A stretch of DNA of 64,000 bases. Origin: Bacillota bacterium. Lineage in GTDB: Bacteria; Bacillota; UBA4882; UBA8346. The notes below the pieces were generated by a model. That model saw only the letters and a program-made list of their open reading frames with translations, had not been told where the DNA came from and did not search any database. The DNA lies in the NCBI GenBank assembly GCA_023435565.1, contig JAEYRN010000001.1, forward strand, positions 1-64,000, read 5' to 3'. This document shows positions 6,394-14,642 of this stretch, in pieces (position 1 is the first letter of the stretch; each line of letters begins with the position of its first letter). The position numbers and the translations under genes are program-made.

Positions 6394-7821
6394 TTGTCCA
6401 TTAATCGAATCGCAAGAAAACTTTCTCCATTGCTTCAACATGGGGAACATTCAACCAGTGAATTATGCAAAATCATAGTTGAATTGTCAGGCTCGAGAAC
6501 CGACCAAATAGATGCCCTGGTTCACGCTAATAATGGTAAAATCCACCGTAAACTCGGCGTGGTACCTTCTTTGGTAGTGGAACTTCCTTATCATTTAATT
6601 CCGGAACTTGCTAAGTTAAGACAAGTGAAAAGAATATGGTATGATGCCCAGGTCAAGTCATTACTAAATACAGCAGTTCCTGCAGTCTGCGGTTTTGGAG
6701 TAAAAAAAACGGGTTTTTCCGGAAAAAACATCACTGTAGCCGTTCTTGATACGGGAGTTTATCCCCACGATGATCTTACCTATCCAAGGAACCGAATTAT
6801 TGCTTGGGCTGATTTTGTAAACGACAAAAAAAGTCCTTACGATGATAATGGTCATGGAACCCATGTGGCCGGGATAATCGCCGGAAATGGCTCAAGTTCA
6901 TTTGGGAAATACAAGGGTATTGCTCCCGAAGCTAATTTGGCCGTGGTAAAGGTTTTGGATAAACACGGGAACGGATCTTTATCGGCAATTATTGAGGGGA
7001 TTGATTGGTGTATAAAGAATAAATCAAAATATAATATCAGAGTTATTAATCTCTCATTTGGAGCAGTAGTCCAGGATTCGTATCGAACTGACTTGCTATG
7101 TAGGGCAACCTCCGTAGCATGGGAGGAAGGTATTCTGGTATGTACCGCTGCGGGAAATGATGGCCCAGAAGATAAAACGATAAATACTCCGGGTATTAAT
7201 CCAAAAGTTATTACTGTAGGTAATTTAGACCATAGAAGAACAATTACAGACGATGACGATAGTATACATCCCACTTCCAGCAGGGGACCGACACGGGATA
7301 GAATAAAAAAGCCCGACTTACTTGCCCCTGGGACCAATATCATCTCAATCAAATTGGGCGGTAGATACCGTTCCTTGACTGGAACTTCAATGGCTGCATC
7401 ATTGGTTTCCGGAGCGGTTGCTTTGGTTTTGGAAAAAGATCCAAAACTAAAGCCGGATCAAGTCAAGAAAATGTTATTAAACAATGCCCGAAAAATAGGG
7501 TTAAATTGGAACCAGCAGGGAGCAGGAGTAATTAATCTTCAAAAGTTATTAACCCCTCATATAAAAAGCTCCCAAACACAAATTCTCGGAGGAAATCGAA
7601 TAACAGAAAGTTTGGATTTAAAGGCCTGCTATATCGAAAATTATCTCGAATATAATAATAATTTATTTACCAACCCTTATTTACTGTTTTTAATCTTGAT
7701 TCTCTTAATTTCAGCATCACCCGGTTACTATTATAATGTTAATCCATATTTTCTTTTTTTAATTTTAATCTTACTAATACTAAGTTTTAATCCAAAACTG
7801 TCATTAAGATTTACCATTTAG
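6394..7821 (+). CDS. AprX-like S8 subtilase, paralogue 3, with duplicated microprotein-like membrane tail
   Basis: 475 residues from the TTG start. The I9-like N-domain is followed by a complete peptidase domain: Asp119 (VLDTGVYPH), His155 (NGHGTHVAG), Asn255 (AAGNDGPE), Ser332 (TGTSMAAS). The C-terminus is longer than in paralogues 1 and 2. After about residue 425 come two tandem hydrophobic segments, NPYLLFLILILL and NPYFLFLILILL, joined by a Tyr/Ser/Gly-rich linker, then a short Lys/Arg tail. These copy the NPYWLFLILVLL core of the microproteins encoded 0.8 kb upstream. The protease is therefore probably a membrane protein anchored by a hairpin. No N-terminal signal peptide is seen. Confidence 0.92.
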   Translation: MSINRIARKLSPLLQHGEHSTSELCKIIVELSGSRTDQIDALVHANNGKIHRKLGVVPSLVVELPYHLIPELAKLRQVKRIWYDAQVKSLLNTAVPAVCGFGVKKTGFSGKNITVAVLDTGVYPHDDLTYPRNRIIAWADFVNDKKSPYDDNGHGTHVAGIIAGNGSSSFGKYKGIAPEANLAVVKVLDKHGNGSLSAIIEGIDWCIKNKSKYNIRVINLSFGAVVQDSYRTDLLCRATSVAWEEGILVCTAAGNDGPEDKTINTPGINPKVITVGNLDHRRTITDDDDSIHPTSSRGPTRDRIKKPDLLAPGTNIISIKLGGRYRSLTGTSMAASLVSGAVALVLEKDPKLKPDQVKKMLLNNARKIGLNWNQQGAGVINLQKLLTPHIKSSQTQILGGNRITESLDLKACYIENYLEYNNNLFTNPYLLFLILILLISASPGYYYNVNPYFLFLILILLILSFNPKLSLRFTI

Positions 7822-7830
7822 TTAATATTG

Positions 7831-7857
7831 GGCCGCTGAAGATTTCAGTGGCCTTTA
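7831..7857 (+). terminator. Probable terminator of subtilase 3
   Basis: GGCCGCTGAA (7831-7840) pairs with TTCAGTGGCC (7844-7853) with one G-U, followed by TTTAT. The T-run is weak. Confidence 0.55.
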
Positions 7858-7936
7858 TCGGCCAAATAAAGCAAAGGTAATATTTGAAATAAGACTTATT
7901 AGCTTTAAATGGTCTTCGTTTAAGGAGGGAGTGTCG

Positions 7937-8062
7937 TTGGCGACTGGTGAAGATGCTCAACATGATATTCTTTTAATTATTATAGTCGCATTAGTTATTC
8001 TCTTTGTTACAGGGCTGGCAGTGCCTCCGGAAATTCCGACCGCACCAATAGTTTTACCTTGA
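7937..8062 (+). CDS. Small membrane protein with TTG start
   Basis: 41 residues from a TTG 7 nt after GGAGGG; an in-frame GTG at 7931 is too close to that site. Acidic N-terminus (MATGEDAQHD), one transmembrane segment (ILLIIIVALVILFV) and a Pro-rich end (AVPPEIPTAPIVLP). It is distinct from the Cys/Gly microproteins. It lies 19 nt upstream of the next gene and is probably cotranscribed with it. Family unknown. Confidence 0.6.
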   Translation: MATGEDAQHDILLIIIVALVILFVTGLAVPPEIPTAPIVLP

Positions 8063-8081
8063 ACCATAAGGAGCGATGTTC

Positions 8082-8423
8082 TTGTTTTCCGAGGAGGATC
8101 TGGATCGATTTAAGAAAATAGTTGATCAACTCAAAATTAGTACTGCGAATAACCATCAAGGGAATGATAATGAAAAACCAGATGATAATGAAAACAATGC
8201 TAAAGCTTGTCCCAATATAACCCCGTCCGCGATCTTAGTAATAGCCGGATTATTGAGCGGCGCCTTAGAGGTTAGTTCGGTTTTGGTAAGCAAAAATCAA
8301 ATTGTCGAAGTTGTCCTTGCCGGTTCTCTCCGGAGACAAACTCAGTTGGAGAAAATTATGGAGCAAATCGGTAAGCGCTCTTTTGAAGAAGTAATCCAGG
8401 CTATGTTAAATGGTATTAGGTAA
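8082..8423 (+). CDS. Uncharacterised 113-residue protein with central hydrophobic segment
   Basis: The ATG at 8076 is only 2 nt from AAGGAG. The in-frame TTG at 8082 has 8-nt spacing and is preferred, giving LFSEEDLDRFK as the N-terminus. The protein has an acidic/polar first third rich in Asn and Asp, a central hydrophobic stretch (ITPSAILVIAGLLSGALEV), then a predicted helical region (VEVVLAGSLRRQTQLEKIM). I do not recognise a family. The neighbours suggest the spore-associated group. It is followed by a terminator shared with the convergent gene. Confidence 0.65.
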   Translation: MFSEEDLDRFKKIVDQLKISTANNHQGNDNEKPDDNENNAKACPNITPSAILVIAGLLSGALEVSSVLVSKNQIVEVVLAGSLRRQTQLEKIMEQIGKRSFEEVIQAMLNGIR

Positions 8424-8460
8424 GATACAATTATGATAAACTACTGGATATTTTATAAAA

Positions 8461-8487
8461 AAAGGGTGATTCGAGGATCACCCCTTT
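8461..8487. terminator. Bidirectional terminator
   Basis: AAAGGGTGAT pairs with ATCACCCCTTT around TCGAGG, between convergent genes at 8423 and 8516. Confidence 0.82.
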
Positions 8488-8515
8488 AATATTCGGAAAT
8501 AAGCTTCAAAGATTT

Positions 8516-8707
8516 TTAGTCAGAATGGTTAATAAAAAAATACGGACCGATTCCGATTATCCTCCTTGAACTTAAAGCTTTTTCATCCCGTTTTAGCGGA
8601 AAGCCTCCCCAAGGGAAACCAAAAAACGGCCTACGGAAAAATCCGGGAAAACCAAAGAATGGATATCGTCCTGGGAAACCAAAAAACGGTCCTCCGTAAA
8701 AGCCCAT
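8516..8707 (-). CDS. PFFGFPG-repeat microprotein
   Basis: 63 residues. The first half consists of repeats of P-F-F-G-F-P-G spaced by Arg/Tyr (PFFGFPG, PFFGFPGFF, PFFGFPWGG), with a basic second half. The ATG at 8707 follows GAGGTG by 6 nt; an in-frame GTG at 8716 sits inside that site and is rejected. The DNA shows the same repeats as GGAAACCAAAAAACGG on the plus strand. Gly/Phe/Pro-rich short proteins are typical of spore coat or exosporium material; the assignment here is inference from composition and position. Confidence 0.6.
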   Translation of the reverse strand: MGFYGGPFFGFPGRYPFFGFPGFFRRPFFGFPWGGFPLKRDEKALSSRRIIGIGPYFFINHSD

Positions 8708-8918
8708 CTTTTTCACCTCGCTTTTTGCATTACAAGGGGGTCATTTAATCCGTATTACAATATATGCAACCTTTATGGATAGGGAATGAATCAATGGAAT
8801 AAATCTCCGAAAGTATTTATGGCATACCGGTATTATCGGGATCATTGCATAAATTTCTTGAATTTTTGGACAGGAAAATAAACAAAATAGACCTAGTCCA
8901 ATTTGAGGGGAGAAGCGT

Positions 8919-9377
8919 TTGGCAAAGAAAAAAAAGCTTAATAGCACTCAACAAAAATATCAAAAACTTGTAAAAAAGACCAATCCCAAACCTAACTTGG
9001 TCCAAAATTCGTTACTAGCTTTCATTTCCGGCGGCTTTGTCTGTGTAGTAGGGCAATGCTTCATTGATTTATATATTTGGGCTATGAAACTTCCTTCGGA
9101 CAAAGCCAGTAATCCGGCAGTAGCTACTATGATCCTGGTTGGGGCACTATTAACCGGATTTGGTTACTTTGATAAATTGGCCCATTATGCCGGTGCCGGC
9201 TTGGCGGTCCCAGTGACTGGATTTGCTAACTCGATTGTCTCCTCGGCGCTGGAGTTTAAGCGTGAGGGATACATTATGGGGATCGGAAGCAAGATGTTTA
9301 TGCTGGCCGGATCGGTGATTACATATGGAGTGGTAACCGCATTTTTCGTAGGATTGATTAGGGCGGTGTTAAAGTAA
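8919..9377 (+). CDS. spoVAC: Stage V sporulation protein AC
   Basis: 152 residues from a TTG preceded by GAGGGGAG. A basic N-terminus is followed by several membrane segments. The family motifs GFGYFDKLAHYAGAGLAVPVTGFANS and EGYIMGIGSKMFMLAG are seen in part: YAGAGLAVPVTGFANS near residues 88-105. SpoVA proteins form the inner-membrane channel that loads dipicolinic acid into the forespore and releases it at germination. It is the first gene of a cluster with spoVAD (2-nt gap), spoVAE and a DUF1657 gene, which matches the mobile spoVA2-type arrangement rather than the full spoVAA-AF operon. Confidence 0.93.
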   Translation: MAKKKKLNSTQQKYQKLVKKTNPKPNLVQNSLLAFISGGFVCVVGQCFIDLYIWAMKLPSDKASNPAVATMILVGALLTGFGYFDKLAHYAGAGLAVPVTGFANSIVSSALEFKREGYIMGIGSKMFMLAGSVITYGVVTAFFVGLIRAVLK

Positions 9378-9379
9378 TC

Positions 9380-10393
9380 TTGACTAAAAAACTCGGTAAA
9401 CAGTCTTTTTATTTCGCCAATCCCCCGGTTATTATCAGCACCGGGACAGTAGTAGGGCCTTTTGAAGCAAATAGCCCTTTTAAAGATGATTTCGATTTTA
9501 TCTTTGATGACAATTTGGCCGGTGAAGAGAGCTTTGAGAAAGCTGAACGCGCTCTGTTACTCAACGCCTGTTATATTGCTCTAAACAAAATAAATACTCC
9601 CCCGGAAAATATTGAATATTTTTTTGCCGGAGATTTGTTAAACCAAATTATTTCAGCCGGATTTAGCGCATTAAAACTGGAGATTCCCTTTTTCGGAATT
9701 TACGGGGCTTGTTCCACGGCAGTTGAAGGATTGATTCTTGCTTCGGTAATAATAGACGGGGGTTTTGGCAATCTGACGATGGCTGCTACTTCCAGCCATA
9801 ATAGTTCCGCCGAAAGGCAATACCGCTATCCGACCGAATATGGAAATCAGCGAAAACCCTTTTCTCAATGGACTGTAACCGGTGCGGGAGCTGCAGTGGT
9901 TTCAATCGCCGGTATTGGGCCGGTTGTAACTCATGCTACAGTTGGTAAAGTAACCGACCTAGCTTGTAAAGATCCTTTGAATATGGGAGCAGCTATGGCT
10001 CCAGCAGCTGCGGACACTATCATTCGACACTTTGCGGATACCGGCCGGGGTCCGACTGATTATGATTTAATCCTTACCGGCGACTTGGGTAAGGTTGGAC
10101 AAGAGCTGGCAATTAAGTGGACGGCCGAAAGTGGTGGGTTTGACTTATCTAAGAACTATTATGACTGCGGAGTGTTGATTTATGACATGATTGACGAGCG
10201 GGTCCATGCCGGTGGAAGCGGCTGCGCTTGTTCGGCGCTTATGGCTTATGGAAATATTTATCGCCGTTTGAAGCAGGGCGAGTTAAAACGTGTATTGTTA
10301 GTGGCAACAGGCGCTATGCATAGCCCTACCTCATTTCAACAAGGGGAGAATATACCATGCATCGCTCATGCAGTCAGTATTGAAGCGAGGTGA
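9380..10393 (+). CDS. spoVAD: Stage V sporulation protein AD
   Basis: 337 residues, TTG start two bases after the spoVAC stop, so translation is probably coupled. SpoVAD has a thiolase-like fold without thiolase activity and binds dipicolinic acid. Family segments are clear: FGIYGACSTAVEGL, TSSHNSSAERQYRYPTEYG, DYDLILTGDLGKVGQ, YDCGVLIYD and the C-terminal VATGAMHSPTSFQQGE. Length is normal for the family. It is a soluble partner docked to the forespore side of the SpoVAC/SpoVAE membrane channel. Confidence 0.95.
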   Translation: MTKKLGKQSFYFANPPVIISTGTVVGPFEANSPFKDDFDFIFDDNLAGEESFEKAERALLLNACYIALNKINTPPENIEYFFAGDLLNQIISAGFSALKLEIPFFGIYGACSTAVEGLILASVIIDGGFGNLTMAATSSHNSSAERQYRYPTEYGNQRKPFSQWTVTGAGAAVVSIAGIGPVVTHATVGKVTDLACKDPLNMGAAMAPAAADTIIRHFADTGRGPTDYDLILTGDLGKVGQELAIKWTAESGGFDLSKNYYDCGVLIYDMIDERVHAGGSGCACSALMAYGNIYRRLKQGELKRVLLVATGAMHSPTSFQQGENIPCIAHAVSIEAR

Positions 10394-10399
10394 TCAAAG

Positions 10400-10759
10400 C
10401 TGGACCCAATGATGTATCTGAAAGCTTTTTTGGTTGGTGGGATAATTTGTTTGATTGGACAAGTTATTTATGATACCACCAAATTTACCATGGGACATAT
10501 TTTAACCGGAATGGTGATTGCCGGCGGTATTTTAGGGGGTTTCGGCATTTACGACAAACTGGTCAAGTATGCCGGCGCAGGGGCTAGTATGCCAATTATT
10601 AGCTTTGGAAACTCTTTAGCAAAAGGGGCAATTCGGGAAGCAGAGACAAGCGGAGTTTTGGGAGTATTGACCGGGATGTTCGAATTGACCAGCACCGGAA
10701 TTACCGCGGCGATTGTCTTTGGATTTTTAGTGGCTTTATTTTTTAAACCAAAAGGGTAA
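10400..10759 (+). CDS. spoVAE: Stage V sporulation protein AE (AEb type)
   Basis: About 116-119 residues of hydrophobic membrane protein with the SpoVAE pattern YLKAFLVGG, IGQVIYD, GFGIYDKLVKYAGAGAS and PIISFGNSLAKGA. The strong ribosome site GAGGTGATC (10387-10395) overlaps the spoVAD stop and points to a CTG at 10400 (9-nt spacing). ATGs at 10409 and 10412 are in frame but 18 nt or more away. The family aligns from about YLKAF, so both starts are compatible with a full protein. Channel component for dipicolinic acid. Confidence 0.92.
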   Translation: MDPMMYLKAFLVGGIICLIGQVIYDTTKFTMGHILTGMVIAGGILGGFGIYDKLVKYAGAGASMPIISFGNSLAKGAIREAETSGVLGVLTGMFELTSTGITAAIVFGFLVALFFKPKG

Positions 10760-10774
10760 AAAGGAGGGAAAAAG

Positions 10775-10972
10775 ATGACCGTAGAAAGCGATCTTCAGAA
10801 AGCCATTGCTTCTGCCCAAAGTTCACTGGGGAACTATCAAATGTTTGCCGAATCAACCCAGGATCCGGCAGCCAAGCAAATGTTCCAAAGTATGGCTCAG
10901 GATATGGAAAGACATGTTAATCAATTAAACGCGAGAAAGGATTATCTTTCAAATAGAAACCCATTAAATTAA
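10775..10972 (+). CDS. DUF1657 protein of the spoVA cluster
   Basis: 65 residues, ATG behind AAGGAGGG. A helical, soluble protein with the DUF1657 pattern (SDLQKAIASAQSS, MFAESTQDPAAKQMFQ, ME-HVNQLNARKDYL). DUF1657 genes usually flank spoVAC-AD-AEb in mobile spoVA2 operons that raise spore heat resistance in Bacillus. The YetF/DUF421 gene often found there is absent here. Role unknown. Confidence 0.88.
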   Translation: MTVESDLQKAIASAQSSLGNYQMFAESTQDPAAKQMFQSMAQDMERHVNQLNARKDYLSNRNPLN

Positions 10973-11011
10973 AATAAACAGTAATCTCTTTATGATTTAT
11001 TTTATTAGTAG

Positions 11012-11044
11012 AGAGCAGTTTTGATTTATAACTGCTCTTTTTAT
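11012..11044 (+). terminator. Terminator of the spoVA cluster
   Basis: AGAGCAGTT (11012-11020) pairs perfectly with AACTGCTCT (11030-11038), followed by TTTT. Confidence 0.85.
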
Positions 11045-11117
11045 TTGAAAAAACCGATAATATAATATCAAATACACTTGTTTTTCCAATCACTTATCTG
11101 GAAAGGAGAGGAAGGCG

Positions 11118-11396
11118 CTGTCCGACTTTGAACCGTTAATTCTTCCCGAGGATATAAATAACCGGGAAAAAGAATTGCAGTTATACAAATCACTGTGCAA
11201 TTTAAATGATGCTTTGGAATTTATGGAACGAGACGGAAATGGGATTAAAATGAAAGTCACCACCAGATATTTTGGCGGTGAGTTCCCATTTGATATTGGT
11301 TATGTATTGATTAGTAAGTACGATGACAGAAAGTTTCTAGTTACCAAGATCGATCTTTCCAATGCCTGTCTATGGTTGGGGGCATGGGAAGATTGA
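11118..11396 (+). CDS. Uncharacterised 92-residue protein, probable CTG start
   Basis: The frame is open from a CTG at 11118, 9 nt after AAGGAG. Translation from there gives MSDFEPLILPEDINNREKEL, which reads as a natural N-terminus. The nearest conventional start, TTG at 11175, has only a weak GGGA upstream. The C-terminal half (VTTRYFGGEFPFDIGYVLIS, KFLVTKIDLSNACLWLGAWE) suggests a small beta-rich domain. No family is recognised. Only two bases separate it from the convergent TPR gene. Confidence 0.6.
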   Translation: MSDFEPLILPEDINNREKELQLYKSLCNLNDALEFMERDGNGIKMKVTTRYFGGEFPFDIGYVLISKYDDRKFLVTKIDLSNACLWLGAWED

Positions 11397-11398
11397 CC

Positions 11399-13990
11399 TT
11401 AGGATCTGGCAAATACATCAAACATTTGTTTAGCTTTATCCAGGTTTGCTTTTACTTTTTTGTGGTATGCCGGATAATCCTCACTGGTATAGATAGCTAA
11501 AGCCTCTTCGTATGCCTGCATCGCTTTCATCAAGTTATCGCCCCGGTTCTCACGCTCAGCCTCGGCCAGCATACTAAATGCAGTCCCCATATTATTTTGG
11601 ACCATTGCATAGTCTTCTGGGGTATGATTGGAAGAAAGGTTTCGTAAAGCCTCCTGGAAAGCTAAAATGGCGTTGGTCAAATTACCGGTCCGATTACGAA
11701 GTTCGGCAAGATTTTTGTATGTTACCCCTAGATAATTCAATGCTAACGAGTAATCCACCGGGTGTTTATCAACCGTGTAAACCTTGACTGACTCTTCAAA
11801 GGCGTTGAAGGCTTTGACTAAGTTGGCATCGGGGTCGCGGAATTCGGACAGCGCTAGTAACGCATTTCCAAGATTGGTTTGAATTGCGGCATATTCCAGA
11901 GATTCATTATTAGTATTAAATACTTTCAGAGACTCACCATATGCTTCAACCGCTTTCAACAGACTTCTTTCCTGGTCCCTGCCATCAGCCAAGGAAAGGT
12001 AGGTATCTCCTAAACTTTTATGGATTGATGCATATTGATTAGGATATTTATCTATAGTTTGTATTTTTAGCGCTTCTTGGAAGGCTTTGACCGCTTTCGA
12101 GAGGTTATCTTCTTTATTTTTTACTTTGGCGAAACCTTGATAAGCTTTCCCTAGGTTGCTTTGGGTATTTGCATATTCCAAGGGGTGTTGAGTGATTGAA
12201 TAATATTTAAGGGCTTCATCAAAAGACATAATGGCTCGGGTATAATTATCCTCAGGCTCCAAAGCTTCCGCTCTTAAGCAGTATGTTTCCCCCAAATTCG
12301 CCTGGATTGAGGCATAGTCGGCAGGATGTTCCGTAGTATTAAAAACTGTTAAGGCAGCTTCAAAAGATTGTTGAGCTTTGGCAAGGTTTGCTTCTTTTTC
12401 AATATTCCGTGCCAGATCTTTAAAAGCAATCCCGGTTTTTTTCTGGAGATAGGCATATTCGAGGGGATGTTCATTTATATCAAAAACCCTTAAGGCCTCG
12501 CTAAAAGATTCAATCGCTTTGGGAAGAGTTCCCTCGGGATCTCCGAAGGGGGCCACGGCTTGATAAGCGTCGCCCAAAGTATGTTGAATCCGGCCAAATG
12601 GAATTGTATATTGTTCGATATTATAGAATTTGATGGCATTTTCAAGATTGGCAATGGCTTTATAATAATAATCTTCACTCTTTAATAATTGGGCCAGAGC
12701 TTGATAAACGGTACCTAAATTATGTTGGGTCTGGGCGAAAGTTTCCGGTTGTTTTTTGCTGGAATAAAATTTCAAGACTTCTTCATAAGCTCGGGCGGCA
12801 TTACTTAAGTTGTTCTCCCGATCACGGACCTCGGCCAGTAATTGGTATGCCATTCCTTGGTTTAGTTGGACCGAAGCATAACTAATCGGGGTTTTTTCCA
12901 AGGTAAAAACTCGCAAAGCCTCTTTGGCGGCGGTAATTGATTTTCCAAGGTTCTCTTCTTTTTGTTGAAACTCGGAATAAAGCCGGTAAACCTTGGAGAG
13001 GGTATTTTGGTTTTGGGCGTATTCATTGGGATAACGTGTAACGGTAAAAACTGAGATCGTTTCCTCCAAAGCAGCGGTGGCATTGGCCAAGTTTTCTTCG
13101 GGATTTTCAACTACTGCTAAAGCCGCATAGGCTGATCCTAAGTTACTTTGGGTCAGCGCAAAACTATATGGGTAATTATCGACGTTAACAAAATTTAAAG
13201 TTTCCTGGCCGGCCTTGATGGTCTTTCTGAGATATTCCTCTTTGTCCCGGTATTCGGAGAGAGCAATAAAACAGTTTCCCAAGTTATATTGGGTCATGGC
13301 GAAATCCATCGGATATTCTTCGGGAGTATAAACTTTAAGAGCTTCTTCGAGATTTTGGGCCGCTTTGAGATAGTTTCCTTCTTTGTCAAGTTCTTGGAGT
13401 ACGGCCAGAGACTCGTAGGAAACGCCCAGATTATAGTAGATGGTAGCGTACATTGATGGATATTTTTTCATTTTGAAAAAGCGTCGGGCTTCTTCAAAAG
13501 CTCGAATTGCCCTAGTCAAGTTAATCTCTTTATCCTTGATCTCCGCCAGGGTCCCGAAGGCCGCCCCAAGGTCGTTTTGGACAGTTGCGTATTCGGTGGG
13601 ATATTTTTTAGGGTTATAGATTTCCAATGCTTCTTCATAGGATTTAATTGCTTTGAGCAAATTCTCTTCTTTATCCTGGATTCCGGCTAGTTTTTTAAAG
13701 GCGAAGCCGATATTTTGCTTCAGATGGGCATATATTTTGGGTTGTTTAGTTTTTAGAACCAAAGTTTGAGGGTCTCCCGGCGCTAAAATGGTGTTATAAA
13801 TGCTTAAGGCGTCGGCATACATGTTGTTTTCCAACAAATCATCCGCCCGTTCAATTTGCGCGACCCGCTCTTCATTGGCCAATCTACGTTTACGATACGC
13901 CGCCAATGCGTATAAGATAATCCCAGTCAAAATAGCGATTGTACCGGTAATAATACCGATCATCCAGGGGCTGGTTTTATTCAAAAACAT
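11399..13990 (-). CDS. Membrane-anchored tetratricopeptide-repeat protein
   Basis: About 863 residues. One N-terminal transmembrane helix (PWMIGIITGTIAILTGIILY) is followed by a basic stop and then roughly fifteen TPR-like helical hairpins with a period of 47-49 residues, consensus YP-EYA-Q-NLG-AY--LAE and K-EENL-KAI-AFEEALKVY. No enzymatic domain is visible. Three Met codons compete: ATGs at 13999 and 13996 touch the AAAAAGG site, while 13990 has 9-nt spacing and is preferred. It probably serves as a scaffold at the membrane surface. A second protein of the same family lies at 31020, with a related C-terminus (YP--HKKV) but no membrane helix. Confidence 0.85.
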   Translation of the reverse strand: MFLNKTSPWMIGIITGTIAILTGIILYALAAYRKRRLANEERVAQIERADDLLENNMYADALSIYNTILAPGDPQTLVLKTKQPKIYAHLKQNIGFAFKKLAGIQDKEENLLKAIKSYEEALEIYNPKKYPTEYATVQNDLGAAFGTLAEIKDKEINLTRAIRAFEEARRFFKMKKYPSMYATIYYNLGVSYESLAVLQELDKEGNYLKAAQNLEEALKVYTPEEYPMDFAMTQYNLGNCFIALSEYRDKEEYLRKTIKAGQETLNFVNVDNYPYSFALTQSNLGSAYAALAVVENPEENLANATAALEETISVFTVTRYPNEYAQNQNTLSKVYRLYSEFQQKEENLGKSITAAKEALRVFTLEKTPISYASVQLNQGMAYQLLAEVRDRENNLSNAARAYEEVLKFYSSKKQPETFAQTQHNLGTVYQALAQLLKSEDYYYKAIANLENAIKFYNIEQYTIPFGRIQHTLGDAYQAVAPFGDPEGTLPKAIESFSEALRVFDINEHPLEYAYLQKKTGIAFKDLARNIEKEANLAKAQQSFEAALTVFNTTEHPADYASIQANLGETYCLRAEALEPEDNYTRAIMSFDEALKYYSITQHPLEYANTQSNLGKAYQGFAKVKNKEDNLSKAVKAFQEALKIQTIDKYPNQYASIHKSLGDTYLSLADGRDQERSLLKAVEAYGESLKVFNTNNESLEYAAIQTNLGNALLALSEFRDPDANLVKAFNAFEESVKVYTVDKHPVDYSLALNYLGVTYKNLAELRNRTGNLTNAILAFQEALRNLSSNHTPEDYAMVQNNMGTAFSMLAEAERENRGDNLMKAMQAYEEALAIYTSEDYPAYHKKVKANLDKAKQMFDVFARS

Positions 13991-14498
13991 CCACATCATC
14001 CTTTTTTGCTGGTGTATGGGTTTTATTTGCCAGTTAAATTATTAGTAAATTAATACATTCTACAAATTCTGTCATTTTCCTTGTTTATATATTTAAGGCT
14101 GGCCATTTTAACTCAAGTAAATGGATTAAACGGAGTAATTATAATAGGGATTTGAGAAAACCTTTAAAAACGCGCTCAAAGGGGTGTGTTTTTAAATTGA
14201 TATCTCTAGAGGCTAATCATTCCGGGTCCAGTTTTAAAATGTAAAGAATGTAAAAAAATATAAAGGAAAAATTGGGAATACATAGAATTAATGCCGTTAA
14301 CTGGGTTACGTAATAAAATGGCATATTAAGCTCACTCTTAAGAGGGTATTAGCTTAATAATTATCGATTGGCTGATTGGAGGTGTAATAACTAAAAGACT
14401 AACGTCTAACAAGAATAAAAAAAGATTGGAGTGATGGCTAAAATCTAATTTAGTTACATGATTGATTTTTTGTGGGATTGTTATGCATGTTATTAAAT
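13991..14498. other. Gene-free stretch with one hairpin
   Basis: No open frame of interest. AAAAACGCGC (14167-14176) can pair with a GGTGTGTTTTT arm ending near 14194, with G-U pairs, giving a terminator-like hairpin on the plus strand without an obvious upstream gene. The remainder is A+T-rich and holds nothing that I can name. Confidence 0.4.
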
Positions 14499-14615
14499 GA
14501 GAGAATTGCATAATTTAAAATTTAAGCTTCAGCTCACAATATATTGATAGATACACCTGGGTTTTTCATTGTATATTGTGGCTGATGGGTCAACTAAGGT
14601 AGTTATGCAATTCTC
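14499..14615 (+). repeat. 117-bp nested palindromic repeat, copy A
   Basis: Terminal inverted repeats GAGAATTGCATAA and TTATGCAATTCTC (13 bp, perfect). Inner arms around CAGCTCACAATATA and TATATTGTGGCTG pair with a single-base bulge. The element aligns without gaps to the reverse complement of 36618-36734, with about a dozen substitutions. It ends 28 nt before the ATG of the large exported protein, so it lies in that gene's leader. Miniature transposable element or structured leader RNA are both possible. Confidence 0.8.
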
Positions 14616-14642
14616 ATACATAATTATGTGGGGGGGTTAATA

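Noticed and set aside
7650..7821. Frameshift or lost stop joining subtilase 3 to a downstream microprotein
   Set aside because: The two tail segments are in frame with the protease, have no ribosome site or MAD-type start, and end in their own charged tail and stop; a genuine fusion is simpler.
8580..8710. CRISPR-like or non-coding direct repeats
   Set aside because: The repeats are in register with a reading frame that has a ribosome site and encodes PFFGFPG units; spacers are not unique sequences of constant length.
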